Notes: generated from the letters alone by a model not told the origin. Shown: positions 1 through 9,029, numbered from the stretch's first letter. The stretch is DNA of 64,000 bases from DASQFI01 sp035633215 (GCA_035633215.1 DASQFI010000059.1:62001-126000); one strand, 5' to 3'. Program-made: numbers and translations.

Positions 1-406
1 CGGCGATGACCGGCGTGTGTCGCGGCGCCAGGATGTCCATGGCCTCGTGAATCCGATTCGATCCCCGTTTCTCCGAGAACGAGCTCCTCAAATCGTCGCG
101 CTCGACGCCCCGCACAGGAATCGTCAGCTGTCGGTTGCGCAGGTCGGCGATCGGATCGGTGCCGATTCGCGGCAGTGCCGATTCGGCCGCGGGCCGAGGC
201 ACGTGAACGGCGGCGACGGGCCGATCAGGGGGATCGGGGTTGCTTGTCAGCGCGGCTGCACCGCAGTCGTCGCCGAGCCGCCTGCCTGACGCGGCCGATC
301 CCATTGGCCCGGTCGTCATCAAGATCCCGGTGAACAGCGCACCAGCGAGAAAGCCGATCGAGACGGCCAGGATCGGACCGAAGGCGCGGTTGGCACGCCG
401 GCTCAT
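1..406 (-). CDS. M23 family metallopeptidase, N-terminal part (runs off the left edge)
   Basis: The reverse strand reads MSRRANRAFGPILAV, then a hydrophobic stretch (VSIGFLAGALFTGILM) that should act as a signal anchor, a low-complexity linker, and a segment containing RIHEAMDILAPRHTPVIA. That segment matches the start of the M23 (LytM) fold, where the H of HxxxD is a zinc ligand. Family members are periplasmic peptidoglycan endopeptidases. The catalytic HxH region lies beyond the window. Its ATG (406-404) overlaps the TGA of the L,D-transpeptidase (405-403) as ATGA, so the two are probably translationally coupled and both act on peptidoglycan. The fold assignment rests on the short visible motif; I saw no stop in the frame to the window edge. 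Confidence 0.85.
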   Translation of the reverse strand, partial: MSRRANRAFGPILAVSIGFLAGALFTGILMTTGPMGSAASGRRLGDDCGAAALTSNPDPPDRPVAAVHVPRPAAESALPRIGTDPIADLRNRQLTIPVRGVERDDLRSSFSEKRGSNRIHEAMDILAPRHTPVIA

Positions 407-1353
407 TGCTCGAAGACGACCGGCGTCCCTTTCTTGACGAACGCGGCCAGCCGCGCCGCATCCCAATTGGTCAGCCGGACGCACCCATGAGAGGACGAGT
501 GGCCGATTTGTCCGGGCTCCGGCGTGCCGTGCAAGCCGTAGTGCTCTTTCGAGATGTCGATCCAGACGATGCCAACGGGGCCGTTGGGCCCGGCCGGAAT
601 CTTTGCTTTTGCGTGCGAGGGATCGGCGTCCCAGAACAGATCCGGGTTGTAGTTGAACGTGGGGTTCTTGATGATCGCCGTGACGGTCCAGGCGCCGAGC
701 GGCAATGGGTCGTGCTCGCTGCCGCTCGTGACAGGCGCGTGAAAGACGATCTTTCCGTCGCCGCCATAGACGGTCGCGACCGACGCGTCTTTCGAGACGA
801 CGACTCTCGCATTGGCCGGCGCGGCCCCGGGCGTTCCGCCCGACACGTTCGGCGCCCGAATCGTCTCTCCTTCCACGAACCGCGCCGTCGGGTTCAGCCG
901 TCGGAGCAGATTCGGCGAGGCGTGAAACGTCTCGGCGAGCGCCTCGAGCACCGACGTGTAGTGCAGCGCGGGCAGCTCCGCCTGCTCCATCAGGTCTTTC
1001 GGAATGGACGGCGAGAACGGGCCGGCGACGTCTTCGGCCGTGATTGTGTAGGGCGCCAGGACGTCTGCGGCGCCTCGGCCGAGAGCCTGAAGCAGCGCCG
1101 CCTGGTCGCCAGGAGCAATGCGGCGCGACGATTCGAACGCCGCGAGAGCTTTGGCCGTGTTCGCGCCGCGCAGGCCGTCGATCTCGCCGGGCGAGAAGCC
1201 GGCACGGTCGAGCAGAATCTGGATTTCCAATGTGGCATCGCTGGCGGCAGCCGGCGTGGCGCCGCGCTGGGCCACCACCCCGGCGTTCCACACGCCGACG
1301 CACGCCACACAAATGGCAAGCGACGACAGACTTCTGAGTGCGGATCGCACCAC
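403..1353 (-). CDS. L,D-transpeptidase (YkuD domain) with N-terminal peptidoglycan-binding domain
   Basis: This 316-residue protein is predicted to be periplasmic. A signal peptide (about residues 1-29, ending near GVVAQ) is followed by a peptidoglycan-binding-like domain (about 40-80: LDRAGFSPGEIDGLRGANT) and a C-terminal YkuD domain. The YkuD catalytic signature is clear: HGTPEP, then SHGCVRL with the nucleophilic Cys. Such enzymes form 3-3 peptidoglycan cross-links or attach proteins to the wall. The gene overlaps the downstream M23 peptidase start by 4 nt, which suggests a small cell-wall remodelling operon. The GTG/ATG-type start fits the signal peptide. Confidence 0.93.
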   Translation of the reverse strand: MVRSALRSLSSLAICVACVGVWNAGVVAQRGATPAAASDATLEIQILLDRAGFSPGEIDGLRGANTAKALAAFESSRRIAPGDQAALLQALGRGAADVLAPYTITAEDVAGPFSPSIPKDLMEQAELPALHYTSVLEALAETFHASPNLLRRLNPTARFVEGETIRAPNVSGGTPGAAPANARVVVSKDASVATVYGGDGKIVFHAPVTSGSEHDPLPLGAWTVTAIIKNPTFNYNPDLFWDADPSHAKAKIPAGPNGPVGIVWIDISKEHYGLHGTPEPGQIGHSSSHGCVRLTNWDAARLAAFVKKGTPVVFEQ

Positions 1354-1408
1354 TGCGTGGCCTCCAACACTTGAGAGAGCACGAACTGTGCCGACCGGGG
1401 GCGAGGTC

Positions 1409-1484
1409 GTAGGGCGGATTGATCTCCAAATCCGCCGATCGTTGGGCGGACATGCAGGCGGATTTGGAGTTCAATCCGCCCTAC
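1409..1484. repeat. Long inverted repeat (28-bp arms, 20-nt loop)
   Basis: The arms at 1409-1436 and 1457-1484 match at 27 of 28 positions and begin with GTAGGGCGGATTGA on each strand. The repeat sits between the L,D-transpeptidase and the broken VWA gene, and the TAG stop of the latter lies inside the right arm. The GTAG foot resembles REP elements elsewhere in the window. It could also terminate transcription from the VWA side. Confidence 0.85.
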
Positions 1485-2549
1485 TTTGGACGCAGCGAGT
1501 ATCTCGTCTGATACTCCAGCCGAAGGCCGGGCCGCGCGACGGTGATCTCCACCTGTCTTGTCCGCTTGAGAGGATCGCGGTTCGTGCTCTGATAGCCGAT
1601 CACGTAGTAGTCGCTGAGCTCGGCATCGATGCGACGAAACGTCTGGGCGAAGCCGTTGGTGTTCACGACGGCACGGCCCATCGTCTCGCTCGCCAGCACC
1701 TGCAGTGAGCTGATGCCCGAACTGACGAACTTCCACCATTCCGTGGGACTCAGATCGATGTCGATGTCCGCTCCCCCGATGAGGCCACGCGGATCGATCG
1801 GGTAGACGACGTGCTGGCGCGGTTGGCCGCGTTGACGAGTTCGGCGAGCTCGCGCACGAGATCGGACTCGGCGAACTGCTGGCCGCGCGTCTCGAAGGGA
1901 TTGACCTGCGGCGACGCATCCGGCTGGCCGGGAACGGACCACCGGTCCATTTCCGCCTTCAACCTCGAGCTTTCGAACGGATTGAAATCGTACCCATTGC
2001 TCACGTAGAAAAACGCCTTCCGCCGGCCAGGGATTTTCTCGAGCTGTTCGAGGAGGCTGGACGCGGTGCCAAACGCGACGTGCGCGTTGTAGCGGAGTCC
2101 GGCGGGCCCCTCGGCCGTCGATGCCGCCGCGATAACGTCGGCGGGCGTCGGCGCGGTGCCCATCACCTTCCTGATTGCCGCGTCGAGGCGTGAGTGATCC
2201 GGATCGAACGTCAGGTTCTGCGCGATCGACGAGTACCCGGACGAGACGATCGCGATCCGGTCATTCGGTTTCACGACTTCGTCGCGAAGCACTCGGAGGA
2301 CCTTCTGAATGCGGGGCGAGTCGCGCGCCTGCAGGTGCAGATCATCGATGAAGATGATCACAATCCGGCCGTTCATGTCGTCGGGTGCCCTGGCCGCCGG
2401 CAGCCGCGTGCGTCGAACGCGCGGACGTCACGAAACACAAAATCCGTCGTCGCCCGAAACTGCGCCTGCTGACCGCTCGGCCAGTCGGCTGTGACGAGAA
2501 GCCCGACCCCGACGAGCCCCAGACCGGCGTACGTCCGCACCCCTGCCAT
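1481..2549 (-). pseudogene. VWA domain-containing secreted protein, broken by an internal junction and a frameshift
   Basis: Three reading frames give consecutive pieces of one VWA-family protein. The start MAGVRTYAGLGL with signal peptide and QFRATTDFVFRDV ends at about 2373-2390. The VWA core RIVIIFIDDLHLQ to NAANR covers 2376 to about 1825. The C-terminal part HVVYPIDPRG to SDYYVIGYQSTNRDP and RYSLRPK covers about 1825 to 1481. At the first junction the usual N-terminal segment of such proteins (the part that normally follows the DV strand) is missing, so a deletion is likely. At the second junction a small indel changes frame. Both intact VWA genes near 56-64 kb are more distant relatives. 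A sequencing error could explain the second break but not the first as easily. Confidence 0.75.
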
Positions 2550-2599
2550 GTCCGGCCTCCGGACGGCCGTTTGGACGATGGGATCGCGCCCTGGGCCTT

Positions 2600-2605
2600 T
2601 ACAAT
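2600..2605 (+). promoter_or_regulatory. -10 box (TACAAT) just upstream of the RND adaptor start
   Basis: TACAAT ends 6 nt before the ATG at 2612, leaving no room for a ribosome binding site if transcription starts about 7 nt downstream. This predicts a leaderless transcript. Confidence 0.5.
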
Positions 2606-2611
2606 CGACCC

Positions 2612-3688
2612 ATGATTGGCCGTAGTGCGCTCCGTGCGCTCTGCCTGCTGCTCGCGGTATCGGCGTGCGGCCGCCGCGATGCATCGACCAATGCGGCGGA
2701 CCAGCCGACTCTTGTCACGGTGCAGCCGGTCACGGTGCAGACGCTTCGGGACGTGCTGGCGCTGCCCGGCACGATCGTTCCGTCGGCCGCGGCGGAACTC
2801 GTGGCGTACGCGCCCGAGGCCGCCCGCATCGTCGAGCTCCCCAAAGCCGAGGGCGAGAAGTTCGCGTCCGGCGATCTCCTCGTCCGCTTCGAGATTCCGT
2901 CAATTACCGCCGAAATCGAGGCGCGGGAGCGCGAGTTGAACGACGCGACCGCGCGGGCCGCCGCGGCGAAAGCCGAAGAAACGCGCATGGCCGCGATGAA
3001 CAGCCGCGGGGTCATCCCGAGAAACACCTATGAGGCCAGCAAGAACGCGCTCTTCGCGGCCGAATCGGCGCTGAATCAGGCGAAGACGCAGATGGAGAGC
3101 GCCAAGCTGCTCCAGGAGCGCACCATCGTGCGCGCACGCTTTGCGGGCATCGTCGCGAAGCGATGGCACAATGAAGGCGAGGTCGTGGCTGGCGGCAGCC
3201 AGGATCCGGTCCTGCGGGCCGTGGATCCCACGCGAACGCACGTCGCCGTCGAAGTCACGCTCGCGCAGCTGGGCCGCGTAGTGCCCGGACAGGCAGGCGT
3301 CGTTCGAACCGGTACGGGACCTGACGTGCCGGCGACGATCGCCGTGCGGCCGACGCCCGTCGAGGGCGGTCCTCCGAAAGTCGAGATTCGGCTCGCGCCG
3401 CTGACACCGATCGCCTTGCCGCTCGACAGCCCTGTCCAGGTCGAGATCGTCCTCGACGAGCGCCCGCAGGTGCTCGTCGTCCCCACGGCGGCCCTGCTAC
3501 GAACCGACCAGGCGGTGTACGTGATGGTCGCCGGTCCAGACAACCGCGCGCACCGCAAAGACGTGCAGGTTGGATTGCAGGCGCGCGGACAGACGCAGGT
3601 CCTGTCCGGCGTGAACCCGGGCGACCAGGTGATCGTCGGCGGCCTCGACGCAGTCTCGGACGGCGCCGCGATTTCCATCAACAAGTAG
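2612..3688 (+). CDS. RND/HlyD-family efflux periplasmic adaptor, lipoprotein
   Basis: This 358-residue membrane-fusion protein has an N-terminal lipoprotein signal (MIGRSALRALCLLLAVSAC, Cys at residue 19) and the usual order: N-terminal beta strand and lipoyl half (about 40-90), coiled-coil hairpin (about 100-150: EIEARERELNDATARAAAAK), second lipoyl half (about 165-200), beta-barrel and membrane-proximal domain to residue 358. In the family it links an inner-membrane RND pump to an outer-membrane channel. No pump or TolC-like gene is adjacent, so the partner must be encoded elsewhere or downstream genes were lost. The next gene follows after 19 nt. Confidence 0.85.
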   Translation: MIGRSALRALCLLLAVSACGRRDASTNAADQPTLVTVQPVTVQTLRDVLALPGTIVPSAAAELVAYAPEAARIVELPKAEGEKFASGDLLVRFEIPSITAEIEARERELNDATARAAAAKAEETRMAAMNSRGVIPRNTYEASKNALFAAESALNQAKTQMESAKLLQERTIVRARFAGIVAKRWHNEGEVVAGGSQDPVLRAVDPTRTHVAVEVTLAQLGRVVPGQAGVVRTGTGPDVPATIAVRPTPVEGGPPKVEIRLAPLTPIALPLDSPVQVEIVLDERPQVLVVPTAALLRTDQAVYVMVAGPDNRAHRKDVQVGLQARGQTQVLSGVNPGDQVIVGGLDAVSDGAAISINK

Positions 3689-3707
3689 CCCCGGAGGCTA
3701 GTGGCCT

Positions 3708-4559
3708 GTGACTGACAGCGTGGAAGGCGCTCGGCGCCGATTCGCGGACGAGCTGCGTGCGGCGCACCGGCTCGGGTCCGACGCGCTCGTCGAGGCGCTC
3801 GCGCGGGTACCGCGTGAACGCTTTCTCGCTCCTGGACCGTGGATGGTGCGCGGAGAGCGGGACCGCGAACCGCGCGCGACCGAGAACGCCGATCCCCGGC
3901 ACGTGTACCAGAACGTCTCCATCGCCGTCGACGCGACGAGAGATCTCTACAACGGGCAACCGGGGCTCGTCGCCGGCTGGCTCGACAGCCTTGCGATTCG
4001 TCCGAACGATCGCGTGCTGCACATCGGCTGTGCCACCGGGTACTACAGCGCGCTGATGGCCGAGCTCACCGGGCCAGGCGGCCAGGTGACGGCGATCGAG
4101 GTCGATGCCGACCTAGCGGCGCGCGCGAGGGATGCGTTGACGCCGTGGCCGTGGGTGACCGCGCGTCAGGGTGACGGACGGACACACCTGCCGCTCGGCA
4201 TCGACGTGCTCCTCGTCCACGCGGGCGCGACCCACGTGCTCGACGAGTGGCTCGACGTGGTCCGCGACGGCGGCCGCCTGCTGGTGCCGCTCACGTGCAC
4301 GATCCCTGGCATGCCCGCCTCGCTCAGCAAGGGCATGATCCTCACGGCGACGCGTCAAGACACCGAGTGGATGGCCCGCGTCGGCTCGATGGTCATGATC
4401 TACGCGCTCGTTGGCGCGCGAGACGAGGCCATGAACGCGCGGCTCGGCCAGGCGCTCATGGGCGGCAAGTGGGCCTCGGTCGCGCGCCTGCGGCGCGATC
4501 CGCACGAATCCGGGGCCACCTGCTGGCTGCACGGATCGAACTGCCTGGCCACCGCATGA
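3708..4559 (+). CDS. Protein-L-isoaspartate O-methyltransferase-like SAM methyltransferase
   Basis: This 283-residue protein has a GTG start (VTDSVEGARRRF). The first 60 residues resemble PCMT enzymes (LVEALARVPRERFLAPGPW). A Rossmann methyltransferase core follows: VLHIGCATGYYSALMAEL as SAM-binding motif I, VTAIEVDADLAARAR as motif II. PCMT enzymes methylate L-isoaspartyl residues in aged proteins; here the C-terminal region differs from the classical family, so the substrate is uncertain. Its stop overlaps the ATG of the symporter gene as ATGA (4556-4559), so the two are co-translated. Confidence 0.75.
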   Translation: MTDSVEGARRRFADELRAAHRLGSDALVEALARVPRERFLAPGPWMVRGERDREPRATENADPRHVYQNVSIAVDATRDLYNGQPGLVAGWLDSLAIRPNDRVLHIGCATGYYSALMAELTGPGGQVTAIEVDADLAARARDALTPWPWVTARQGDGRTHLPLGIDVLLVHAGATHVLDEWLDVVRDGGRLLVPLTCTIPGMPASLSKGMILTATRQDTEWMARVGSMVMIYALVGARDEAMNARLGQALMGGKWASVARLRRDPHESGATCWLHGSNCLATA

Positions 4560-5980
4560 CCTTCCTCGACTACGCCGTCATCGCCGGGTATCTTGCGGCG
4601 ATCACGGCGTTCGGATCGTGGTTCGCGCGGTTTCAGAAGACGACGCGCGACTACTTCCTCACGGATCGATCGATCCCGTGGTGGGCGGTGTGTTTCACGA
4701 TCGTCGCCACGGAGACGAGCACGCTCTCGTTCATCGGCGTCCCGGCGTCGGCGTTCGCGGGCAACATGACGTTCCTGCAGCTGGCCCTGGGCTACGTGAT
4801 CGGGCGGGTAATCATCAGCGTGGTCCTGGTACCGGCGTACTTCCGCGGCGACCTCTTCACGTCCTACGAACTCCTGCAGCGCCGTTTCGGATCGTCGGTG
4901 AAGACGCTGGCCGCCGGCATTTTTCTCGTGACCCGCACGCTCGCCGATGGCGTGCGTCTGTTTGCGACCGCGCTGGTGATCGCCGTCGTGACGGGCGTGC
5001 CCGTGAGCTGGACCGTGCTGATTCTGGGCACGGCGATGATCGTGTACACCGCGCGAGGCGGGGTGTCGGCCGTGATCTGGACGGACGTCGTGCAGATGTT
5101 CATCTATCTCGCCGGGGCGGTCGCGGTGTTCGGCGCGCTGCTCGGACGCATCCCGGGCGGGTGGAACGAAGTGGTGCAGGCCGGTCACGCGGCCGGCAAG
5201 TTCGTCGTCTTCAACTGGTCCACCGATCCGAAGGCCGTCTACACGATTTGGGCCGGACTGCTCGGCGGCGCGACGCTCACGCTGGCGACGCACGGCACGG
5301 ACCAGTATCTCGTGCAGCGCCTGCTCTCGGCCCGCTCGTCGCGGGATGCCGCGCTCGGCCTGGTGCTGAGCGGCGTCATCGTCCTCGCGCAGTTCGCGCT
5401 GTTTCTCGTCATCGGCGTGATGCTGTTCGCCTACTACCAGCACGCGCCGCTGCCCGCGCTGGGCCGGGCCGACGAGATCCTGCCGCGCTTCGTCGTGACG
5501 TCGCTCTCGGGCGGCGTGGCGGGCTTCATCGTCGCGGCCATCGTCGCCGCCGCGCTCTCTCCCTCGCTCAACGCGATGGCGGCCACCACCGTGAACGACT
5601 TCTACCGACAGTACTTTCGACCCGATGCCGACGAGCCGACGCTGATGCGCATCTCGCGGATCTCGACGATCGGCTGGGGCGTGCTGCAAATCGCCGTGGC
5701 GCTGGCGGCGCAGGGCATGGACCGCTCGGTGCTCGACGCCGGCCTCCTGGTGCTGTCGCTCGCGACCGGTCCGGTGCTTGGCGCGTTCCTGGTGGGCGTG
5801 CTCAGCACTCGCGTGGACGCGCGGGCGATGCTGACCGGCATGTCGGCCGGCATCGTCGTGCTCGGCGTGCTCTGGTGGACTGGCGCCGTGGCGTGGACGT
5901 GGTACGCGTTTGTCGGTGCGTCGGTGACTTCCGTCGTCGCGCTCGTCGCCGCCGTTTTCAGTTCTAGGATTAAGTTCTAA
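4556..5980 (+). CDS. Sodium:solute symporter (SSS family)
   Basis: This 474-residue integral membrane protein has about 13 hydrophobic segments. I chose the start MTFLDYAVIAGYLAAITAFG, whose ATG overlaps the previous stop by 4 nt. It carries family hallmarks: YFLTDRSIPWWAVCFTIVATE in helix 1, and a helix-5 to helix-6 region with ARGGVSAVIWTDVVQMFIYL. SSS proteins couple Na+ entry to uptake of sugars, amino acids, nucleosides or anions; the substrate cannot be read here. Its TAA stop overlaps the stop of the convergent histidine kinase, inside AGTTCTA-like heptamers. Confidence 0.9.
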   Translation: MTFLDYAVIAGYLAAITAFGSWFARFQKTTRDYFLTDRSIPWWAVCFTIVATETSTLSFIGVPASAFAGNMTFLQLALGYVIGRVIISVVLVPAYFRGDLFTSYELLQRRFGSSVKTLAAGIFLVTRTLADGVRLFATALVIAVVTGVPVSWTVLILGTAMIVYTARGGVSAVIWTDVVQMFIYLAGAVAVFGALLGRIPGGWNEVVQAGHAAGKFVVFNWSTDPKAVYTIWAGLLGGATLTLATHGTDQYLVQRLLSARSSRDAALGLVLSGVIVLAQFALFLVIGVMLFAYYQHAPLPALGRADEILPRFVVTSLSGGVAGFIVAAIVAAALSPSLNAMAATTVNDFYRQYFRPDADEPTLMRISRISTIGWGVLQIAVALAAQGMDRSVLDAGLLVLSLATGPVLGAFLVGVLSTRVDARAMLTGMSAGIVVLGVLWWTGAVAWTWYAFVGASVTSVVALVAAVFSSRIKF

Positions 5981-5993
5981 GTTCTAAGTTCAG
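5961..5993. repeat. AGTTCTA-like heptamer array at a convergent gene junction
   Basis: TTCTAGGATTAAGTTCTAAG followed by TTCTAAGTTCAG forms about four degenerate heptamers. It contains the stop codons of both the symporter (+) and the histidine kinase (-). The same heptamer family occurs at 51664-51777. Confidence 0.75.
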
Positions 5994-7344
5994 TCTGAGC
6001 CCCGATCGGCAAGCGAAGCGTGGCACGGCACCCCGGCGCGGGCGAGCGATTCTCCAGGGCGATCGTGCCGCCGTGCGCCTCGGCGATCTGCCGGCTCAGG
6101 GCGAGGCCGATCCCCGACCCGCTCGGCTTGGTCGTGAAGAACGGCACGAACAGGTTCGACGTGTCGGGCAGGCCCTTCCCTTCGTCCTCGACGTTCAGCT
6201 CGAACCAGTCGCCCAGCCGCTTCCAGCCAATCGAGACCTTGCCGCCGGTTTCGAGCGACGCATCCACGGCGTTCCGCACGACGTTGATGAGCAACTGCTC
6301 CAGCTGATCGGAATCGGCGATGAGACGTACATCCGGCGACGGGTGCACCGCGACCGGCAGCCGCTTTTCGAGATCGGCGATGCGCGCGATGAGTTCGGGC
6401 ACCTTCACGTTCCTGGGATTGGGTTTGGGCAGACGGGCCAGCTGGGCGTATGACCGCAGGAAACGGCCCAGCGCGCCGGATCGTTCTTCGATCAGCGACA
6501 GGCCCTGCTGGACCTCGTCGCTCCGCTGAAATCCGGCCGCTCGATCCACGATGCGCTGAAGGGAATGGGCGATCGATTTGATGGGCGTCAGCGAGTTGTT
6601 GATCTCGTGGGACAGGACGCGGACGATGCGTTGCCACGCCGCCTGCTCCTGCTCGCGCAGCGCCTGGCTGAGATCGGCGAGCACGACCAGGTGGTGCGGG
6701 CGCCCATCGCGATAGAACACCGTGCGCCGCACCTCGTAGCGTCCGCGGCGTCCGCCGAATGGCCGGTCGATTAACCGGCGCGGCTCGCCGGTCAGGTACT
6801 CGTCGAATCCCAGCGATGAGGCCGGAGACCCGATCAACTCCTCGCTCGACTTTCCCATCAGCCCCTCGCCCGCCCGGTTCACGACGAGCAGCTGGTTGGT
6901 CGGGTCGAACGCGAAGACGGCGACGCCGATCTCCTCCATGACGTGGGTGAGGAGCGCGGCCGATTCGACGGCTTCGGTCCGCTGGCGCTGCAGCGTGGAC
7001 CCGAGGTCGTTGACCTCGCGCATGACCATCGCCATGGAGCTGCCGCTCCTGGCGCTGAGGCCGCGGATCGAATAGTCGCCCTCTCGCAGCGCGCCAAGGA
7101 GATTCGCGACGAGATTGAGCGACCGCACCGCGAGCTGCCGCGCCGCCGACGCGGCGCCCAGCCAGACGAGCAGCACGACAACCAGGAGGGTCCACTGGAC
7201 CTCCGGCGCTCGCGGCTGCGTGAAGAGAGAGTAGATCGCGATCGCGACGGCCGGCAGCCCGCCGACAAGCACGAGCCACGTGAGGAAGAGCTCCAGATTT
7301 CGGGCGCGCGGCGCGCCGCGACGGGAGGACAGTCGGTCAGCCAC
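5977..7344 (-). CDS. Sensor histidine kinase, NtrY-like (TM, HAMP-like, PAS, HisKA, HATPase)
   Basis: The 455-residue kinase is predicted from the GTG giving VADRLSSRRGAPRARN. A longer frame exists, but its first 13 residues would be translated from AAAGGGC repeats. Two membrane helices (about 16-36 and 45-66) precede a HAMP-like segment, a PAS domain (about 115-215), a HisKA box with phosphorylatable His (VLSHEINNSLTPIKSI) and an ATPase domain with N box NVVRNAVDAS and G boxes DEGKGLPD and GSGIGLALSRQIAEAHGG. It follows the sigma54-type regulator on the same strand and is very likely its partner. The extracytoplasmic loop is short, so it probably senses a membrane or cytoplasmic signal. Confidence 0.9.
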   Translation of the reverse strand: MADRLSSRRGAPRARNLELFLTWLVLVGGLPAVAIAIYSLFTQPRAPEVQWTLLVVVLLVWLGAASAARQLAVRSLNLVANLLGALREGDYSIRGLSARSGSSMAMVMREVNDLGSTLQRQRTEAVESAALLTHVMEEIGVAVFAFDPTNQLLVVNRAGEGLMGKSSEELIGSPASSLGFDEYLTGEPRRLIDRPFGGRRGRYEVRRTVFYRDGRPHHLVVLADLSQALREQEQAAWQRIVRVLSHEINNSLTPIKSIAHSLQRIVDRAAGFQRSDEVQQGLSLIEERSGALGRFLRSYAQLARLPKPNPRNVKVPELIARIADLEKRLPVAVHPSPDVRLIADSDQLEQLLINVVRNAVDASLETGGKVSIGWKRLGDWFELNVEDEGKGLPDTSNLFVPFFTTKPSGSGIGLALSRQIAEAHGGTIALENRSPAPGCRATLRLPIGAQTELRT

Positions 7345-7667
7345 GGGCGACACGAAGAGCAAAGGGCAAAGGGCAAAGGGCAAAGGGGAGGGACGAAGGG
7401 TAAAGGGTGAAGGGGCGGAACGAACTGACGCGAGTCATCTGATCCTCAATAAACGACGGCGCTTGGGTACAGGTTAGTTGACGAGCGCGATCTGTTTTCG
7501 GCCGGCGTCGATCACTTCAACGATTGGATCCCGTTTCAGGTTCCAGCGATTGCATCCCGTTTCAAATTCCAGCCCTTGGCCCTTGCCCCTCATCCCTTCC
7601 CTTTGGCCTTCGTCCCTCACCCCTTCCCTTTGCCCTTTGCCCTCTGCCCTTTGCCCTTTTCAGCGGG
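7345..7667. repeat. Intergenic repeat block with opposed AAAGGGC heptamer arms
   Basis: No gene is seen here. AAAGGGC-type heptamers at 7361-7415 face GCCCTTT-type heptamers at 7572-7660, so the transcript could fold into a long imperfect stem. Between them a direct repeat around GATTGGATCCCGTTTCA and GATTGCATCCCGTTTCA lies at about 7533-7575. The block separates the regulator gene from its kinase. Confidence 0.8.
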
Positions 7668-9029
7668 TCAGAGTCCGAAGTGCTGTAAACGCCGATATAA
7701 GGCGCTTCGACTCATGCCGAGCTGATCGGCGGCTTTCCGCACGTCGCCCCCGTGGCGCGCCAGTACCTTCTGGATGAAGAGCTTCTCCGCCTGGTCGAGT
7801 GACATCTCTTCAGACGCCGGCGGCGTGCCGACCGGCGCCTGCAACCCAAGATCGACGGCCGTGATGTCCCGGCCCTTGGCCATGAGGACCGCCCGCTCGA
7901 TGGCGTGCCCAAGCTCCCGGACGTTGCCTGGCCAGAGGTGCGACTCGAGCGCCTGCCGCGCCGACCGATCAAAGCCTTCGAGCGGCCGGCGGTACCGATC
8001 CGAAAACCGCGTGAGGTAATGCCCGGCGAGCGGGAAGATGTCTTCGCGCCGCTCCCGCAGCGCCGGCAGGTGAATGACGACGGTGTTCAGCCGGTACAGC
8101 AGATCCTCGCGGAACCGTCCAGCCGCGATCTCCGCCGAGAGATCCGCGTTCGTCGCCGAGATGACGCGAACGTTGACGTAGATGACGCGCGACGACCCGA
8201 CCTTCTGCACTTCGCCGGTCTGCAGCACGCGCAGCAGTTTCGGCTGCAGCCGGATCGGCATGTTCGCGATCTCGTCGAGAAAGAGCGTGCCTTCGTCGGC
8301 GAGCTCGAAGCACCCGATGCGATCCGTCCTGGCGTCCGTGAACGCGCCCTTCACGTGCCCGAAGAGCTCCGACTCGGCGACGCCCTCCGACAGTCCGCCC
8401 GCGTTCATGGTGACGAGCGGTTTGCTCGCGCGCGCCGACAGTCGATGCAGCAGGCTGGCGACGACTTCCTTCCCCGTGCCGTGCTCCCCCGTAATCAGCA
8501 CGGAGGCGTCCGACGCCGCCACCCGCTCGATCGTGTCCCGGACGGCCTTCATCGCCGGCGCTTCGGCAATGAACGTCGGCAGGTCGCGCCGCTGCAGGCG
8601 CGTATTCTCTTCCTGGAGGCGGCGGCTCCGCCGCAGCGCGCGTCGCAGCTCGAGCTGCGTCTGGACCGCGGCCACGAGCTTGTCGTCGTCCCACGGCTTC
8701 TCGATGTAGTCGCGCGCGCCGCGCCGCATCGCCTCGACCGCGCCCGAGACGCTGCTCCAGCCGGTCATCACCAGCACCGGCAGGGTCGGATCGATCGCCT
8801 TCACCCGATCGAGCAGCTCGAAGCCTTCCTGCCCCGAGGTCGTGTCGCGGGTGTAATTCAGATCGATCAGCGCGACGTCGAAATCCGAGCGTTCAAGCTC
8901 GCCCACGAGCTCGGCCGGCGAGGCCGCGGTCGCCACTTCGTAGCCCTCACCGCCCAGGAGGAGCTTTAAGGCATCGAGGATGTTGACTTGATCGTCGGCG
9001 ATGAGGACGCGGCCCAGGGGCACAGACAT
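7668..9029 (-). CDS. Sigma54-dependent response regulator (receiver, AAA+, Fis HTH)
   Basis: The 453-residue regulator starts at MSVPLGRVLIADDQ; the upstream in-frame extension translates a tandem repeat and is rejected. Order: receiver domain (about 5-125, phospho-Asp in LIDLNYTRD), AAA+ domain with Walker A GEHGTGKE, the sigma54-contact loop as GAFTDA rather than GAFTGA, Walker B TLFLDEIAN, and a C-terminal Fis-type HTH (KAADQLGMSRSALYRRLQ). It should activate sigma54 promoters after phosphorylation by the kinase encoded downstream. Its receiver is unusually similar to that of the divergent SpoIIE protein. Confidence 0.93.
   Translation of the reverse strand: MSVPLGRVLIADDQVNILDALKLLLGGEGYEVATAASPAELVGELERSDFDVALIDLNYTRDTTSGQEGFELLDRVKAIDPTLPVLVMTGWSSVSGAVEAMRRGARDYIEKPWDDDKLVAAVQTQLELRRALRRSRRLQEENTRLQRRDLPTFIAEAPAMKAVRDTIERVAASDASVLITGEHGTGKEVVASLLHRLSARASKPLVTMNAGGLSEGVAESELFGHVKGAFTDARTDRIGCFELADEGTLFLDEIANMPIRLQPKLLRVLQTGEVQKVGSSRVIYVNVRVISATNADLSAEIAAGRFREDLLYRLNTVVIHLPALRERREDIFPLAGHYLTRFSDRYRRPLEGFDRSARQALESHLWPGNVRELGHAIERAVLMAKGRDITAVDLGLQAPVGTPPASEEMSLDQAEKLFIQKVLARHGGDVRKAADQLGMSRSALYRRLQHFGL

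Noticed and set aside
406..1374. Long forward reading frame opposite the L,D-transpeptidase
   Set aside because: Its protein is Arg-rich without domains, and it is the antisense shadow of a gene with a clear YkuD motif.
4400..5689. 429-residue reverse frame opposite the symporter
   Set aside because: Composition is typical of antisense GC-rich DNA (Arg, His, Asp rich); the symporter is well supported.
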